NCBI GenBank assembly: GCA_024642295.1
Contig: JAHEBK010000004.1
Location: forward strand, 1 to 17,034
DNA length: 17,034 nt
Direction of reading: 5' to 3'
DNA from: Flavobacterium sp.
Lineage (GTDB): Bacteria; Bacteroidota; Bacteroidia; Flavobacteriales; Flavobacteriaceae
Under the pieces are notes generated by a model that saw only the letters and a list, made by a program, of their open reading frames with translations, had not been told where the DNA came from and did no database searches. Below are positions 8,855 through 16,736 of the stretch, piece after piece. A program made the position numbers and the translations under genes. Position 1 is the stretch's first letter. Every line of letters begins with the position of its first letter.

Positions 8855-10783
8855 ATGGCGAAAAATAATAACCCAAATCCAAATAAATTTAGAATAAGTC
8901 CTTGGTTAGTTTATACGGCCATATTACTTATTTTCTTATTTATTAGCTTCGTAACTGGTGGTTCAAATATGCAAGAACCAGCACAATTGACTTCTTCAAA
9001 ATTCAATGTCTTTCTAGAAAAAGGACAAATTGAAAAAGTAATTGTTTATAATAAATCTGAAGCTGAAGTATTTTTAAAACAAGATGCATTAAAGCTACCT
9101 GAACACAAAAAAGTATCTAAAGATATTTTTGACAGACCAAACACCAAAGGTCCACAATATACTTTTGAAATAGGAAACGATCAAATTTTCCAAACTAAAC
9201 TAGAAAAAGCTGTTGATGAAGGAAAACTAAAAGATTTTAATTTTTTAGCTAAAAGCAACTGGTCTGATATACTAATTAGCTTGCTTCCTATCATAATCAT
9301 CATTGGAGTATGGTTGTTTATCATGCGTAAAATGTCAGGGGGTGGTGCTGGCGGTGGTGGACAAATATTTAACATCGGAAAATCTAAAGCCAAACTTTTT
9401 GATGAAAAGACAGATGTTAAAACCACTTTCAAAGATGTAGCTGGATTAGAAGGAGCAAAGGAAGAAATACAAGAAATTGTAGAATTTCTTAAAAACCCTA
9501 GTAAATATACTGACTTAGGAGGAAAAATCCCTAAAGGAGCTTTGCTAGTGGGGTCACCTGGAACAGGAAAAACATTGTTAGCCAAAGCAGTTGCTGGTGA
9601 AGCTCAAGTACCGTTTTTCTCTTTATCAGGTTCTGATTTTGTAGAAATGTTTGTAGGTGTTGGTGCTTCACGTGTACGTGACCTTTTTAAACAAGCAAAA
9701 GAAAAATCACCATCAATCATATTTATAGATGAGATTGACGCTGTAGGTAGAGCTAGAGGTAAAAACAATATGTCAGGAGGTAATGATGAACGTGAAAACA
9801 CTTTGAATCAATTACTAACAGAAATGGACGGTTTTGGCAGCAATACTAATGTTATTGTTTTGGCTGCAACTAATAGAGCTGACGTACTTGATAAAGCTTT
9901 AATGCGTGCAGGACGTTTTGATAGACAAATTTTTGTTGACTTACCAGATATTCGAGAGCGTGCAGAAATTTTCAAAGTTCATTTAGCTCCGCTAAAGAAA
10001 GTTGAAGGACTTGATTTAGACTTTTTAGCCAAACAAACTCCTGGTTTCTCTGGTGCTGATATTGCTAATGTATGTAATGAAGCGGCATTAATTGCTGCTC
10101 GAAATAACAAAACGGCAGTTGATAAACAAGATTTCTTAGATGCCGTTGATAGAATTGTAGGTGGTTTAGAGAAAAAAAACAAAATTGTAACTCCTGAAGA
10201 AAAGAAAGCGATTGCTATTCACGAAGCAGGACATGCCACAGTAAGTTGGATGCTTGAACATGCAGCCCCACTTATTAAAGTAACTATAGTACCTAGAGGG
10301 CAAAGTTTAGGAGCAGCTTGGTATTTACCTGAAGAACGACAAATTGTTCGTCCTGACCAAATGTTAGACGAAATGTGTGCTACCATGGGTGGTAGAGCGG
10401 CAGAAAAAGTGATTTTTAACCGAATTTCAACAGGTGCTTTGAGTGATTTAGAGAAAGTAACCAAACAAGCTCGTGCTATGGTAACTATCTATGGTTTGAA
10501 CGAAAAAATTGGAAATGTTACATACTACGATTCAACCGGACAAAGTGAATATAGTTTTTCAAAACCATATTCTGATGAAACAGCTAAAATTATTGACAAT
10601 GAAATATCATTACTCATTGAAAGTCAATACCAAAGAGCAATACAAATTTTAGAAGAAAATAAAGATAAATTAAATCAATTAGCCGAAATCTTAATCGAGA
10701 AAGAAGTTATCTTCAAGGATGATTTAGAATCTATTTTTGGAAAGAGAACTTTTGACAAAAATCTTGGTGAAGTAGTATCTTAA
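8855..10783 (+). CDS. ftsH: ATP-dependent zinc metalloprotease FtsH
   Basis: FtsH is a hexameric membrane AAA+ protease that extracts and degrades misassembled membrane proteins and selected regulators. The 642-residue product has two membrane segments (about 16-34 and 138-157) enclosing a periplasmic domain, then a glycine-rich linker (SGGGAGGGG). The AAA+ domain has Walker A GSPGTGKT (233-240), Walker B IIFIDE (288-293), and the second region of homology ending with R351, R354 and R357. The zinc site HEAGH is at 456-460, and SDLEKV downstream likely gives the third, aspartate, ligand. AAWYLPEER matches the Bacteroidota variant as I recall it. The Walker A has Ser234 where Pro is usual; this position is variable in the motif. 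It is cotranscribed with rsfS. Confidence 0.97.
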   Translation: MAKNNNPNPNKFRISPWLVYTAILLIFLFISFVTGGSNMQEPAQLTSSKFNVFLEKGQIEKVIVYNKSEAEVFLKQDALKLPEHKKVSKDIFDRPNTKGPQYTFEIGNDQIFQTKLEKAVDEGKLKDFNFLAKSNWSDILISLLPIIIIIGVWLFIMRKMSGGGAGGGGQIFNIGKSKAKLFDEKTDVKTTFKDVAGLEGAKEEIQEIVEFLKNPSKYTDLGGKIPKGALLVGSPGTGKTLLAKAVAGEAQVPFFSLSGSDFVEMFVGVGASRVRDLFKQAKEKSPSIIFIDEIDAVGRARGKNNMSGGNDERENTLNQLLTEMDGFGSNTNVIVLAATNRADVLDKALMRAGRFDRQIFVDLPDIRERAEIFKVHLAPLKKVEGLDLDFLAKQTPGFSGADIANVCNEAALIAARNNKTAVDKQDFLDAVDRIVGGLEKKNKIVTPEEKKAIAIHEAGHATVSWMLEHAAPLIKVTIVPRGQSLGAAWYLPEERQIVRPDQMLDEMCATMGGRAAEKVIFNRISTGALSDLEKVTKQARAMVTIYGLNEKIGNVTYYDSTGQSEYSFSKPYSDETAKIIDNEISLLIESQYQRAIQILEENKDKLNQLAEILIEKEVIFKDDLESIFGKRTFDKNLGEVVS

Positions 10784-10797
10784 ATTAATAAAACACC

Positions 10798-10977
10798 ATG
10801 TTTTTTGATGCTTTAATATTTTGTTTTTTTGGTACATGGTATTTTAATATTTTAGATAGCCGAAGAAAAAAAAGATTAGAAGGCCTTAGTAATACACAAT
10901 ATATCATCATTTTAGTTTTAATAATTTTTATTTTAGACTTTATTATACATTTTTATCGCGCTTTCAATCAGAACTAA
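10798..10977 (+). CDS. Small two-helix membrane protein, hypothetical
   Basis: A 59-codon frame begins with ATG 14 bases after the ftsH stop and ends with TAA at 10975-10977. The product would start MFFDALIFCFFGTWYFNILD, a first hydrophobic stretch, followed by a basic turn SRRKKRLEGL (21-30) and a second strongly hydrophobic helix (about 34-52, YIIILVLIIFILDFII). The C-terminus is HFYRAFNQN. The positive-inside rule would put the basic turn in the cytoplasm, with both ends outside. I do not recognise the family. The frame fills the space between ftsH and its terminator, which supports a real gene cotranscribed with rsfS-ftsH; AT-rich DNA can produce hydrophobic frames by chance, so this is not certain. 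Confidence 0.5.
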   Translation: MFFDALIFCFFGTWYFNILDSRRKKRLEGLSNTQYIIILVLIIFILDFIIHFYRAFNQN

Positions 10978-11003
10978 TTATATTCTTTAAATAGAATTAT
11001 TTT

Positions 11004-11046
11004 AAAATCTTAATTCAAAAAAACACTTTTGAATTAAGATTTTTTT
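11004..11046 (+). terminator. Terminator of the rsfS-ftsH unit
   Basis: A perfect 17-bp stem (11004-11020 with 11027-11043) with a 6-base loop AAACAC runs into a T tract ending at 11046. The last T residues are shared with the TATCTTTG promoter motif of the next operon. Confidence 0.85.
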
Positions 11047-11053
11047 ATCTTTG
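11046..11053 (+). promoter_or_regulatory. Promoter of the LUD-cdsA-psd operon, -7 element TATCTTTG
   Basis: A perfect TAnnTTTG motif lies 39 bases before the LUD gene ATG. It begins within the terminator's T tract. A TTG at 11029-11031 lies in the hairpin's right arm but only 14 bases upstream, shorter than usual. Confidence 0.6.
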
Positions 11054-11092
11054 AACGTTTTTCAGATAACAAATAAAGTCCCTTTTCATAAT

Positions 11093-11695
11093 ATGAGCAT
11101 TTTCAGTAAACTTTTTGGTTCTAGTGGTGCAGCTTCAGAGGAAGATAATGATAAAGAAAACAATCTCTCTTTTCCTGAAAGTAATTTATCTATTGATGAA
11201 CAATTTATCTTTAATTTTAAAAAAAATGGAGGTAAGTTTTTGTATTGTGAAAACTCAGACGAAGTCAAGGAACAATTTGAGAATATTCTTCAAGAAAATG
11301 ATTGGTATGAAAGTGATGTTTTGTGTTACGAAACCACACTATTTGATCTTTTAGACGAAAACAAACTAAACTATACAAAAGTATCCAATCCTAAATTTTT
11401 ATTCGCTGGCTGTGAAAACTTAATTGCCGACGAAGGATCGGTACTTTTTTCTTCAAAACAAATAAAACAACACAAACCAAACGAACTACCAGCTAATATC
11501 ATCGTTTTTGCAAAAACAAGTCAGATTCTTGCTTTTAAAACTGATGGTCTTAGCGCTATTAAAAAGAAATACGAAAGGGATTATCCAACGAATATTACCG
11601 CTATAAAATATTTTGAAAAAGCAAAAGAAGAAGATTTTACACAATACGGAAGTTCCGCTAAAAACCTTTATTTATTGCTTCTAGAAGATCTTTAA
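11093..11695 (+). CDS. LUD domain protein (LutC/YkgG type)
   Basis: The 200-residue product resembles the LUD domain found in LutC and LutB, which take part in lactate utilisation, though single-domain members are of uncertain function. Supporting blocks are NGGKFLYCENSDEVKEQFENIL, the central AGCENLIADEGSVLFSS (the LUD-typical acidic stretch preceding the substrate loop) and the late LPANIIVFAKTSQI. It has no lutA or lutB neighbour, so a lactate role is not supported by context. The ATG at 11093 (MSIFSKLFG) was chosen; the frame continues upstream only to a TTG inside the promoter motif. It is the first gene of a tightly packed operon, one base before cdsA. Confidence 0.8.
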   Translation: MSIFSKLFGSSGAASEEDNDKENNLSFPESNLSIDEQFIFNFKKNGGKFLYCENSDEVKEQFENILQENDWYESDVLCYETTLFDLLDENKLNYTKVSNPKFLFAGCENLIADEGSVLFSSKQIKQHKPNELPANIIVFAKTSQILAFKTDGLSAIKKKYERDYPTNITAIKYFEKAKEEDFTQYGSSAKNLYLLLLEDL

Positions 11696-11696
11696 A

Positions 11697-12542
11697 ATGA
11701 ATGAAACCCTCAAGAGATCTTTATCCGGTGCTGTCTACGTTATTCTATTAATAGCCTGTATCTTATATTCAACCGAAAGTTTTTTTATTCTTTTTGGCGC
11801 ATTCTTGTTAGTTGCTACGGTTGAATTTTGTTCCTTAGTCCAAATTAATAAAATAACACCTTTATTAATTGCTGCTTTAAGTTATTTCTTTTTTTACCAA
11901 ATTACTTTTGCTTCTGAAGGATATTTATTACTACTAAAGTTCAATAAGAATTTTGATCTTGCGGTTCTAATAACAACACTTATTATATCTATCAAATGCA
12001 TACATTTCCTTTTTGATAATAAAATTGTAAAAATTGATTCCTTATCTAAATACTTTTACTTATTTGGATACATCATTCTTCCATTTATTATTATTACAAA
12101 AATTCCTTTTGGAAAAGCAGGATATAACCCTAAAATATTAATTAGTATCTTTATTTTGATTTGGACAAATGATTCTTTTGCCTATATTGTTGGGAAATCT
12201 ATTGGTAAAACTAAATTATTTGAACGTATTTCACCAAAAAAAACCATTGAAGGCTTTGTTGGCGGTGTCGTTTTTGCTGTTATTGCCAGTTATATTATTG
12301 CCAAATATTACATTCAAATTGCCGAATCTAATCTCTACATCTGGATTATTATTGCCTTAATTGTAGGTATTTTTGGCACTATTGGAGATTTAATAGAATC
12401 TAAATTCAAACGTATTGCAGCTGTAAAGGACAGCGGAAAAATAATGCCCGGACACGGAGGCGTACTAGATCGACTAGATAGTGTTATATTTGTAGCACCA
12501 ATTATATTTTTATTTTATCAAATTTTAAATTATGTTTCATAA
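11697..12542 (+). CDS. cdsA: Phosphatidate cytidylyltransferase (CDP-diglyceride synthase)
   Basis: CdsA makes CDP-diacylglycerol from phosphatidate and CTP at the inner membrane, the branch point of phospholipid synthesis. The 281-residue product is polytopic, with about eight hydrophobic segments. NDSFAYIVGKSIGKTKLF, then SPKKTIEGFVGG, and the family signature SKFKRIAAVKDSGKIMPGHG with GVLDRLDS near the C-terminus are all present. Its start lies one base after the LUD stop, and its last 11 bases overlap the psd start, so translation of the three is likely coupled. Next to psd it supplies the first step towards phosphatidylethanolamine; phosphatidylserine synthase is not in the window. Confidence 0.95.
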   Translation: MNETLKRSLSGAVYVILLIACILYSTESFFILFGAFLLVATVEFCSLVQINKITPLLIAALSYFFFYQITFASEGYLLLLKFNKNFDLAVLITTLIISIKCIHFLFDNKIVKIDSLSKYFYLFGYIILPFIIITKIPFGKAGYNPKILISIFILIWTNDSFAYIVGKSIGKTKLFERISPKKTIEGFVGGVVFAVIASYIIAKYYIQIAESNLYIWIIIALIVGIFGTIGDLIESKFKRIAAVKDSGKIMPGHGGVLDRLDSVIFVAPIIFLFYQILNYVS

Positions 12543-13185
12543 AGAAGGAACCAAGACCATTTTATTCGGTATCATTTTCACCGCTGTTGTTTTATTAGTT
12601 TCAGATCAATTTGTTGCTGTTGAATGGTTGAAAAAAGCAATTCAAATTGGTGCTTTTTTGATTTTGATTATCATTTTACAATTTTTTAGAAACCCAAAAA
12701 GAATCGCTGTCCTTAACGACAACCATATTTTAGCTCCTGTAGATGGGAAAGTAGTGGTTATTGAAGAAGTATTCGAAGCAGAATATTTCAAAGACAAACG
12801 TTTACAAATTTCAATCTTCATGTCTCCTATTAATGTCCATGTTACTCGTTACGCTATTAGTGGTCTTGTAAAATTCAGTAAATACCATCCTGGAAAATTC
12901 TTAGTTGCTTGGCATCCTAAAGCAAGTGAAGAAAACGAGAGAACAACTATTGTGGTTGAAAACGAAACTTTTGGAGCCATTTTATATCGACAAATTGCAG
13001 GTGCTTTAGCCAAAAGAATAGTAAACTACGCTCAAGAAGGCATGCAAGTAGTTCAAGGAACAGATGCAGGTTTCATTAAATTTGGCTCAAGAGTAGATTT
13101 ATTTTTACCATTAGGAACTCCAATAAACGTGGTGTTAAACCAAAAAGCAATTGGAGGAAAAACAATCATCGCTACGAAAAAATAA
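12532..13185 (+). CDS. psd: Phosphatidylserine decarboxylase family protein
   Basis: Psd converts phosphatidylserine to phosphatidylethanolamine using a pyruvoyl group made by self-cleavage. This is the short (217-residue) membrane form, with two hydrophobic N-terminal segments (about 8-24 and 37-52). Expected blocks are NHILAPVDGKV (D71), SIFMSPINVHVTRY (H103), HPGKFLVAWHPKASEENER and the processing site FIKFGSRVD, with cleavage expected between G185 and S186 (the LGST position of E. coli Psd reads FGSR here, common in short forms). It overlaps cdsA by 11 bases and shares a TAATG junction with the following ACBP gene. Confidence 0.93.
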   Translation: MFHKEGTKTILFGIIFTAVVLLVSDQFVAVEWLKKAIQIGAFLILIIILQFFRNPKRIAVLNDNHILAPVDGKVVVIEEVFEAEYFKDKRLQISIFMSPINVHVTRYAISGLVKFSKYHPGKFLVAWHPKASEENERTTIVVENETFGAILYRQIAGALAKRIVNYAQEGMQVVQGTDAGFIKFGSRVDLFLPLGTPINVVLNQKAIGGKTIIATKK

Positions 13186-13478
13186 TGAGTAATAATGATT
13201 TAGAAATTCAATTCCAAGAAGCTTTACAAAAAGCCTCTGAAATGAGTCAATCGTCTTTACCACAAGACGTGCAGCTACGTCTTTATGCTTATTATAAACA
13301 AGCTACTTTTGGTACTTTAGAAACTAAACAAATCAATGCTACTTTTCATCTAAGAGATGCTTTTAAAACAAACGCTTGGATGCAAATTAGCCATATTTCT
13401 GCTTCTGAAGCCAAAGAACAATATATCGAAATCATCAACTCACTTTTAGAAAATCCGAATTCCAATGAAAACGAATAA
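13185..13478 (+). CDS. Acyl-CoA-binding protein
   Basis: ACBPs bind medium and long acyl-CoA esters in the cytoplasm as a four-helix bundle and act as a carrier or buffer. The 97-residue product matches PF00887: an N-terminal helix (EIQFQEALQKASEM), the hallmark LRLYAYYKQATFG (32-43 region), AFKTNAWMQI, and AKEQYIEIINSLL. The usual lysine and tyrosine contacts (YKQAT) are present. Its start codon overlaps the psd stop by one base (TAATG) and its end overlaps the sod start by 14 bases. Placement beside cdsA and psd suggests it helps channel acyl-CoA towards lipid synthesis, which is inference. Confidence 0.9.
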   Translation: MSNNDLEIQFQEALQKASEMSQSSLPQDVQLRLYAYYKQATFGTLETKQINATFHLRDAFKTNAWMQISHISASEAKEQYIEIINSLLENPNSNENE

Positions 13479-14244
13479 TTTTTTTTTAGTAAGTACACTT
13501 TTTGTTCTTTCTTTAATTTCGTGCAACAAAAAAAAATATACTGAAGTCGTCGAGGTACCCTTACCTACTGCACAAGAAAAAATCACCATTGGGATGCCCG
13601 AAGATGTTAATGCTGATCCAGGATCTTTTTTAATTGACAAGCTCCCTTATGCTTATGATGCCTTAGCGCCAACCGTATCACCATTAACACTAGAGACACA
13701 TTACTCAAAGCATTATTTAACTTATACCAACAATTTCAATAAAGCTGTTGCTGGAACTGGATTAGAAAATTTATCTATTGAAGAGGTTATTTCGCAATTA
13801 GATGTTAATAATACGGAATTACGAAACAATGCAGGAGGTTTTTACAATCACTCCATTTATTGGAAATCAATGGCTCCTGGTGCAGGTGGAATACCACAAG
13901 ACACCATTGCAGGAGCTATCAATAGAGATTTTGGTTCTTATAGTAATTTCAAAACTGCCTTCAGTGCTGAAGCTTCTAAGCAATTTGGTTCCGCTTGGGT
14001 ATGGCTTATTGTAGACAAAAGCGGGAAATTACAAATTACAAGTACCCAGAATCAAGACAATCCTTTAATGCGAAATTCAGTTGTTAAAGGAACTCCAATC
14101 ATAGGATTAGATTTATGGGAACACGCCTATTACTTAGGATATCAATACCGCAGAAGAAGCTATATTGAATCCTTTTACAATGTACTCAACTGGAAAAAAA
14201 TAAACGAAGCATACGAAAGTGCTACTCGAAAAAAATATTATTAG
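13465..14244 (+). CDS. Lipoprotein Fe/Mn superoxide dismutase
   Basis: The enzyme dismutates superoxide to hydrogen peroxide and oxygen. The 259-residue product starts with a lipoprotein signal (FFLVSTLFVLSLISC, acylated C20), followed by a charged linker, so it is exported and membrane-anchored, unlike cytoplasmic SodA/SodB of about 200 residues. The SOD fold runs from about residue 58: LPYAYDALAPT, LETHYSKHYLTY (metal ligand H79), NNAGGFYNHSIYW (H129), GSAWVWLIVD, and LDLWEHAYYLGYQYRR (D216, H220). Metal choice between Fe and Mn cannot be settled from these motifs. It overlaps the ACBP gene by 14 bases and closes the cdsA-psd operon, ahead of a terminator. It would act on superoxide in the periplasm or at the outer face of the membrane. 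Confidence 0.93.
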   Translation: MKTNNFFLVSTLFVLSLISCNKKKYTEVVEVPLPTAQEKITIGMPEDVNADPGSFLIDKLPYAYDALAPTVSPLTLETHYSKHYLTYTNNFNKAVAGTGLENLSIEEVISQLDVNNTELRNNAGGFYNHSIYWKSMAPGAGGIPQDTIAGAINRDFGSYSNFKTAFSAEASKQFGSAWVWLIVDKSGKLQITSTQNQDNPLMRNSVVKGTPIIGLDLWEHAYYLGYQYRRRSYIESFYNVLNWKKINEAYESATRKKYY

Positions 14245-14333
14245 TTTTTTTAGTGATTAGAAAATGGTTCTTATTTAAGTACATAGAATTAGTCCATATC
14301 AATTCAAACTATGAATTAGTTCATTATATATAG

Positions 14334-14370
14334 AAAGGTTCAGATTTTTAAATTAAATCTGAACCTTTTT
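14334..14370 (+). terminator. Terminator of the LUD-cdsA-psd-sod operon
   Basis: A perfect 14-bp stem (14334-14347 with 14355-14368) with a 7-base loop ends in six T residues (14366-14371 region). It lies 90 bases beyond the sod stop, between convergent genes. No separate terminator for the amylase gene is evident on the - strand. Confidence 0.85.
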
Positions 14371-14415
14371 TATAAAGCATAATACTAAAAGATTCCAACT
14401 TCTATCACTTAAGTA

Positions 14416-16203
14416 CTAAAAACCCAAAATAAACGATTCCGATGGTGCAATCGTCATCGGTACAATTCCTTCACCATTTGCAATGGTGAGTGTCAATTTG
14501 GTTTTCTTATACAATTGATCTACTATTTTGTAATTTCCATCGGTAAGCCCCCATTTTTCGATGACAAGATTCGGAATTTTTAAATCGAATGTACTGCTAG
14601 TAGAGGATGAAAAATTAGTAACAATTATCAGTTTTTCAGTATCTGACCAACGCACATAGCTGTATATTCCAGTATCATATCCGTGAACATGGTAGCGATT
14701 TGCATATTGAATTTCTTGAAATTCTCCCATCAAAGCTGAACTTTCTAATGTGAAGTTTAATAATCGTTTGTAAAAATCACGAAGTGAAGCTTCACTTTCT
14801 GATAATTGACCACCATCAAATTTTCCGTTGTTTACCCAGCGTTGGTGAGCAGGCACACCCACATAATCAAAAATCGAAGTTCTAGAACGTGTTCCAAAAC
14901 CACCATCTTCATTTGCTGCTTCCCCAACTTCTTGTCCAAAATAAATCATCACAGGAGCCGTACTTATCGTTGCCGTAACCACCATTAAAGGTTTTCCTCG
15001 CTCAGGAGTACCTGCAAATTCGGGACTTGCCAAACGTTGTTCGTCATGATTATCCAAAAACTTCAACATATGATGCTCTATACCTCCTAAACTTTGCTGA
15101 ATATGGGATAACTCATCCGGCCATGAACGTCCTTGAATCACATCTTTCAACTTATCATAAGTCCCCACTTTATCATACAAATAATCCATCTTCCCCATCT
15201 TGATGTAGTTGTAATACTGCTCTGGATTGTAGACTTCAGCCATCAAGAACGCATCGGGATTTTTCATCTTAATCGACGAATTCAAATAACTCCAAAACTC
15301 AAAGGGAACCAATTCAGCCATATCGTATCTAAAACCGTCCACACCTTTTTTCGTCCAATACAATGCAATATCTCTAAACTTCTTCCAAGAATCAGGAATA
15401 TCTTTGTCTTTCCAAAAATCAAAATGTACTTTGTATGATTCCGTATCATACCCCCAAGGCAAAAACGGAAAATCATAACTACCATCAGGACGAACTCCGT
15501 AATTTATTTTCACAGTTTCGTACCAATCATTACGGTCAGGTTTTGCCATTCGGGAGCCATTTCCAGTCCATTTGGCAGGAATTTCCACAAAAGGTTCGTG
15601 TTGCGAAGCATCGTATTCCCCTCCCAGAGGCGGTACAATATCAGGTATTTCAAACTGAGAATTAGGAATATAATAAAAGTTATTGTTTTTACTATATTCT
15701 ACTGAGGTATCATCATTCGCCCCAAAATCTTGCACCCCTCTTGGGTTAGTTTTTCCCTCATACTTACGAGCAATATGATTGGGAACTATATCGATAATGA
15801 CTTTCATACCCGCTGCGTGCGTTCTCGCAATCAAATCCTCAAATTCCTGCAAACGGTTCTCAGGTCTTACAGCAAGATCTGGATTCACATTATAATAATC
15901 CTTCACAGCATAAGGAGAACCTGCCCTCCCTTTTACCACCGTAGGATGATCGTTAGAAATTCCTATGCTTGTATAATCATTAATTAATGCATGATGTGGT
16001 ACTCCCGTGTACCAAATATGGGTAACCCCGAGTTTTTTTATTTCCTTTAAAGCCTTTGTGCTAAAATCATTAAACTTCCCAACGCCATTTTCTTCAATCG
16101 TCCCCCAAGGTTTGTTCGTCGTATTCGTATTCCCAAAAAGTCTTGTAAAAACATGGTATACCACCATTTTTGCATCTACTTTGTTCTCTTTTCCTTTTTT
16201 CAT
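14416..16203 (-). CDS. Alpha-amylase family glycoside hydrolase (GH13)
   Basis: GH13 enzymes cleave or transfer alpha-glucosidic bonds in starch-type glucans. The 595-residue product contains the four conserved regions: I DIVPNH (138-143), II GVDGFRYDMAE (288-297) with nucleophile D294, III FLMAEVYNP with acid/base E323, and IV FLDNHDE with transition-state stabiliser D387. A (beta/alpha)8 barrel with a B-domain loop at about 145-270 and a C-terminal beta domain from about 500 is consistent. No signal peptide is present (MKKGKENKVDAKMVVYHVF), so it should be cytoplasmic and work on imported oligosaccharides or glycogen; the exact specificity cannot be read. It stands alone, without sus-type neighbours in the window. 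An internal ATG 12 codons in is an alternative start. No perfect TAnnTTTG motif was found upstream. Confidence 0.92.
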   Translation of the reverse strand: MKKGKENKVDAKMVVYHVFTRLFGNTNTTNKPWGTIEENGVGKFNDFSTKALKEIKKLGVTHIWYTGVPHHALINDYTSIGISNDHPTVVKGRAGSPYAVKDYYNVNPDLAVRPENRLQEFEDLIARTHAAGMKVIIDIVPNHIARKYEGKTNPRGVQDFGANDDTSVEYSKNNNFYYIPNSQFEIPDIVPPLGGEYDASQHEPFVEIPAKWTGNGSRMAKPDRNDWYETVKINYGVRPDGSYDFPFLPWGYDTESYKVHFDFWKDKDIPDSWKKFRDIALYWTKKGVDGFRYDMAELVPFEFWSYLNSSIKMKNPDAFLMAEVYNPEQYYNYIKMGKMDYLYDKVGTYDKLKDVIQGRSWPDELSHIQQSLGGIEHHMLKFLDNHDEQRLASPEFAGTPERGKPLMVVTATISTAPVMIYFGQEVGEAANEDGGFGTRSRTSIFDYVGVPAHQRWVNNGKFDGGQLSESEASLRDFYKRLLNFTLESSALMGEFQEIQYANRYHVHGYDTGIYSYVRWSDTEKLIIVTNFSSSTSSTFDLKIPNLVIEKWGLTDGNYKIVDQLYKKTKLTLTIANGEGIVPMTIAPSESFILGF

Positions 16204-16736
16204 TTTACGATTCTAAGTTAAATGGTATTTCTATTTTTTAAATATAATGTATTTTAAAAACTATCACAATTCCTAGTAGAAAATTTAATCCTAGATCCAT
16301 ATATTATTGATCTCTTCTGATAAACAATATTCAAATTGACACTAATTATGTATCTACTATTTTAAGTAGCTTGATCTTATCAACTGTTACAAAAATTACG
16401 TTTTAAAAGAATTTTATTGGATAAGAATAGATTTAAAAAAAAATAATTCTTATTGTTATTTTATATTTGAAAACAACCTTGTCCTAAATTTATTTAGGAA
16501 AGGATTGTTAGAAAAATAATTACTTCAATAGTAGACGACAAATCAGACCAAAATTCTATAATTTTACTTGACTTGGCAAAATTCTATAATTTTAAAGACA
16601 TTTGTTTATAACATAAATTTAGAGTGCACAATTTTGAAAAAGGAAAACTTAACGGAGTTTTCACATTTGGTGTAGCAACTGCTGTAAAAATTAAAGAAAT
16701 TAAAACAAAATCAGAGGAGTTAAATATAAATTAACA
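16204..16736. other. AT-rich gap without a convincing gene; short repeats and one promoter motif
   Basis: I see no intact gene here. A perfect + strand TATATTTG motif (16462-16469) is followed by an imperfect hairpin at 16472-16509 (CCTAAA/TTTAGG core extended by AACAA-CCTT/AAGGATTGTT). An 18-base sequence occurs twice in direct orientation (16549-16566 and 16577-16594). A short open + frame at 16612-16734, with GTG at 16624 as only plausible start, encodes EKGKLNGVFTFGVATAVKIK and ends EELNIN; it reads like the tail of a protein, but I do not recognise it. Together this may be the remains of a deleted gene. Confidence 0.35.
16549..16594 (+). repeat. Two direct copies of an 18-bp sequence
   Basis: CAAAATTCTATAATTTTA occurs at 16549-16566 and again at 16577-16594, separated by 10 bases (CTTGACTTGG). 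Each copy also contains a near-palindrome. The two copies are identical, which is notable even in AT-rich DNA; with only two units it is not a CRISPR array. Confidence 0.7.

Noticed and set aside
9181..9585. 134-codon open frame antisense to ftsH
   Set aside because: It lies wholly inside ftsH, has no recognisable domain and owes its length to the codon pattern of the + strand gene.
11697..14244. A new multi-gene biosynthetic or defence system
   Set aside because: Each gene belongs to a known housekeeping family; only the grouping is notable.
15133..15438. 101-codon open frame antisense to the amylase gene
   Set aside because: It mirrors a well-supported GH13 coding region and shows no motif of its own.
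16472..16509. Hairpin considered as terminator of the - strand gene at the right edge
   Set aside because: It lies more than 220 bases beyond that gene's stop and has no clear T run on the - strand.
16549..16594. Possible CRISPR remnant
   Set aside because: Only two copies, a 10-base spacer and no cas genes in the window.
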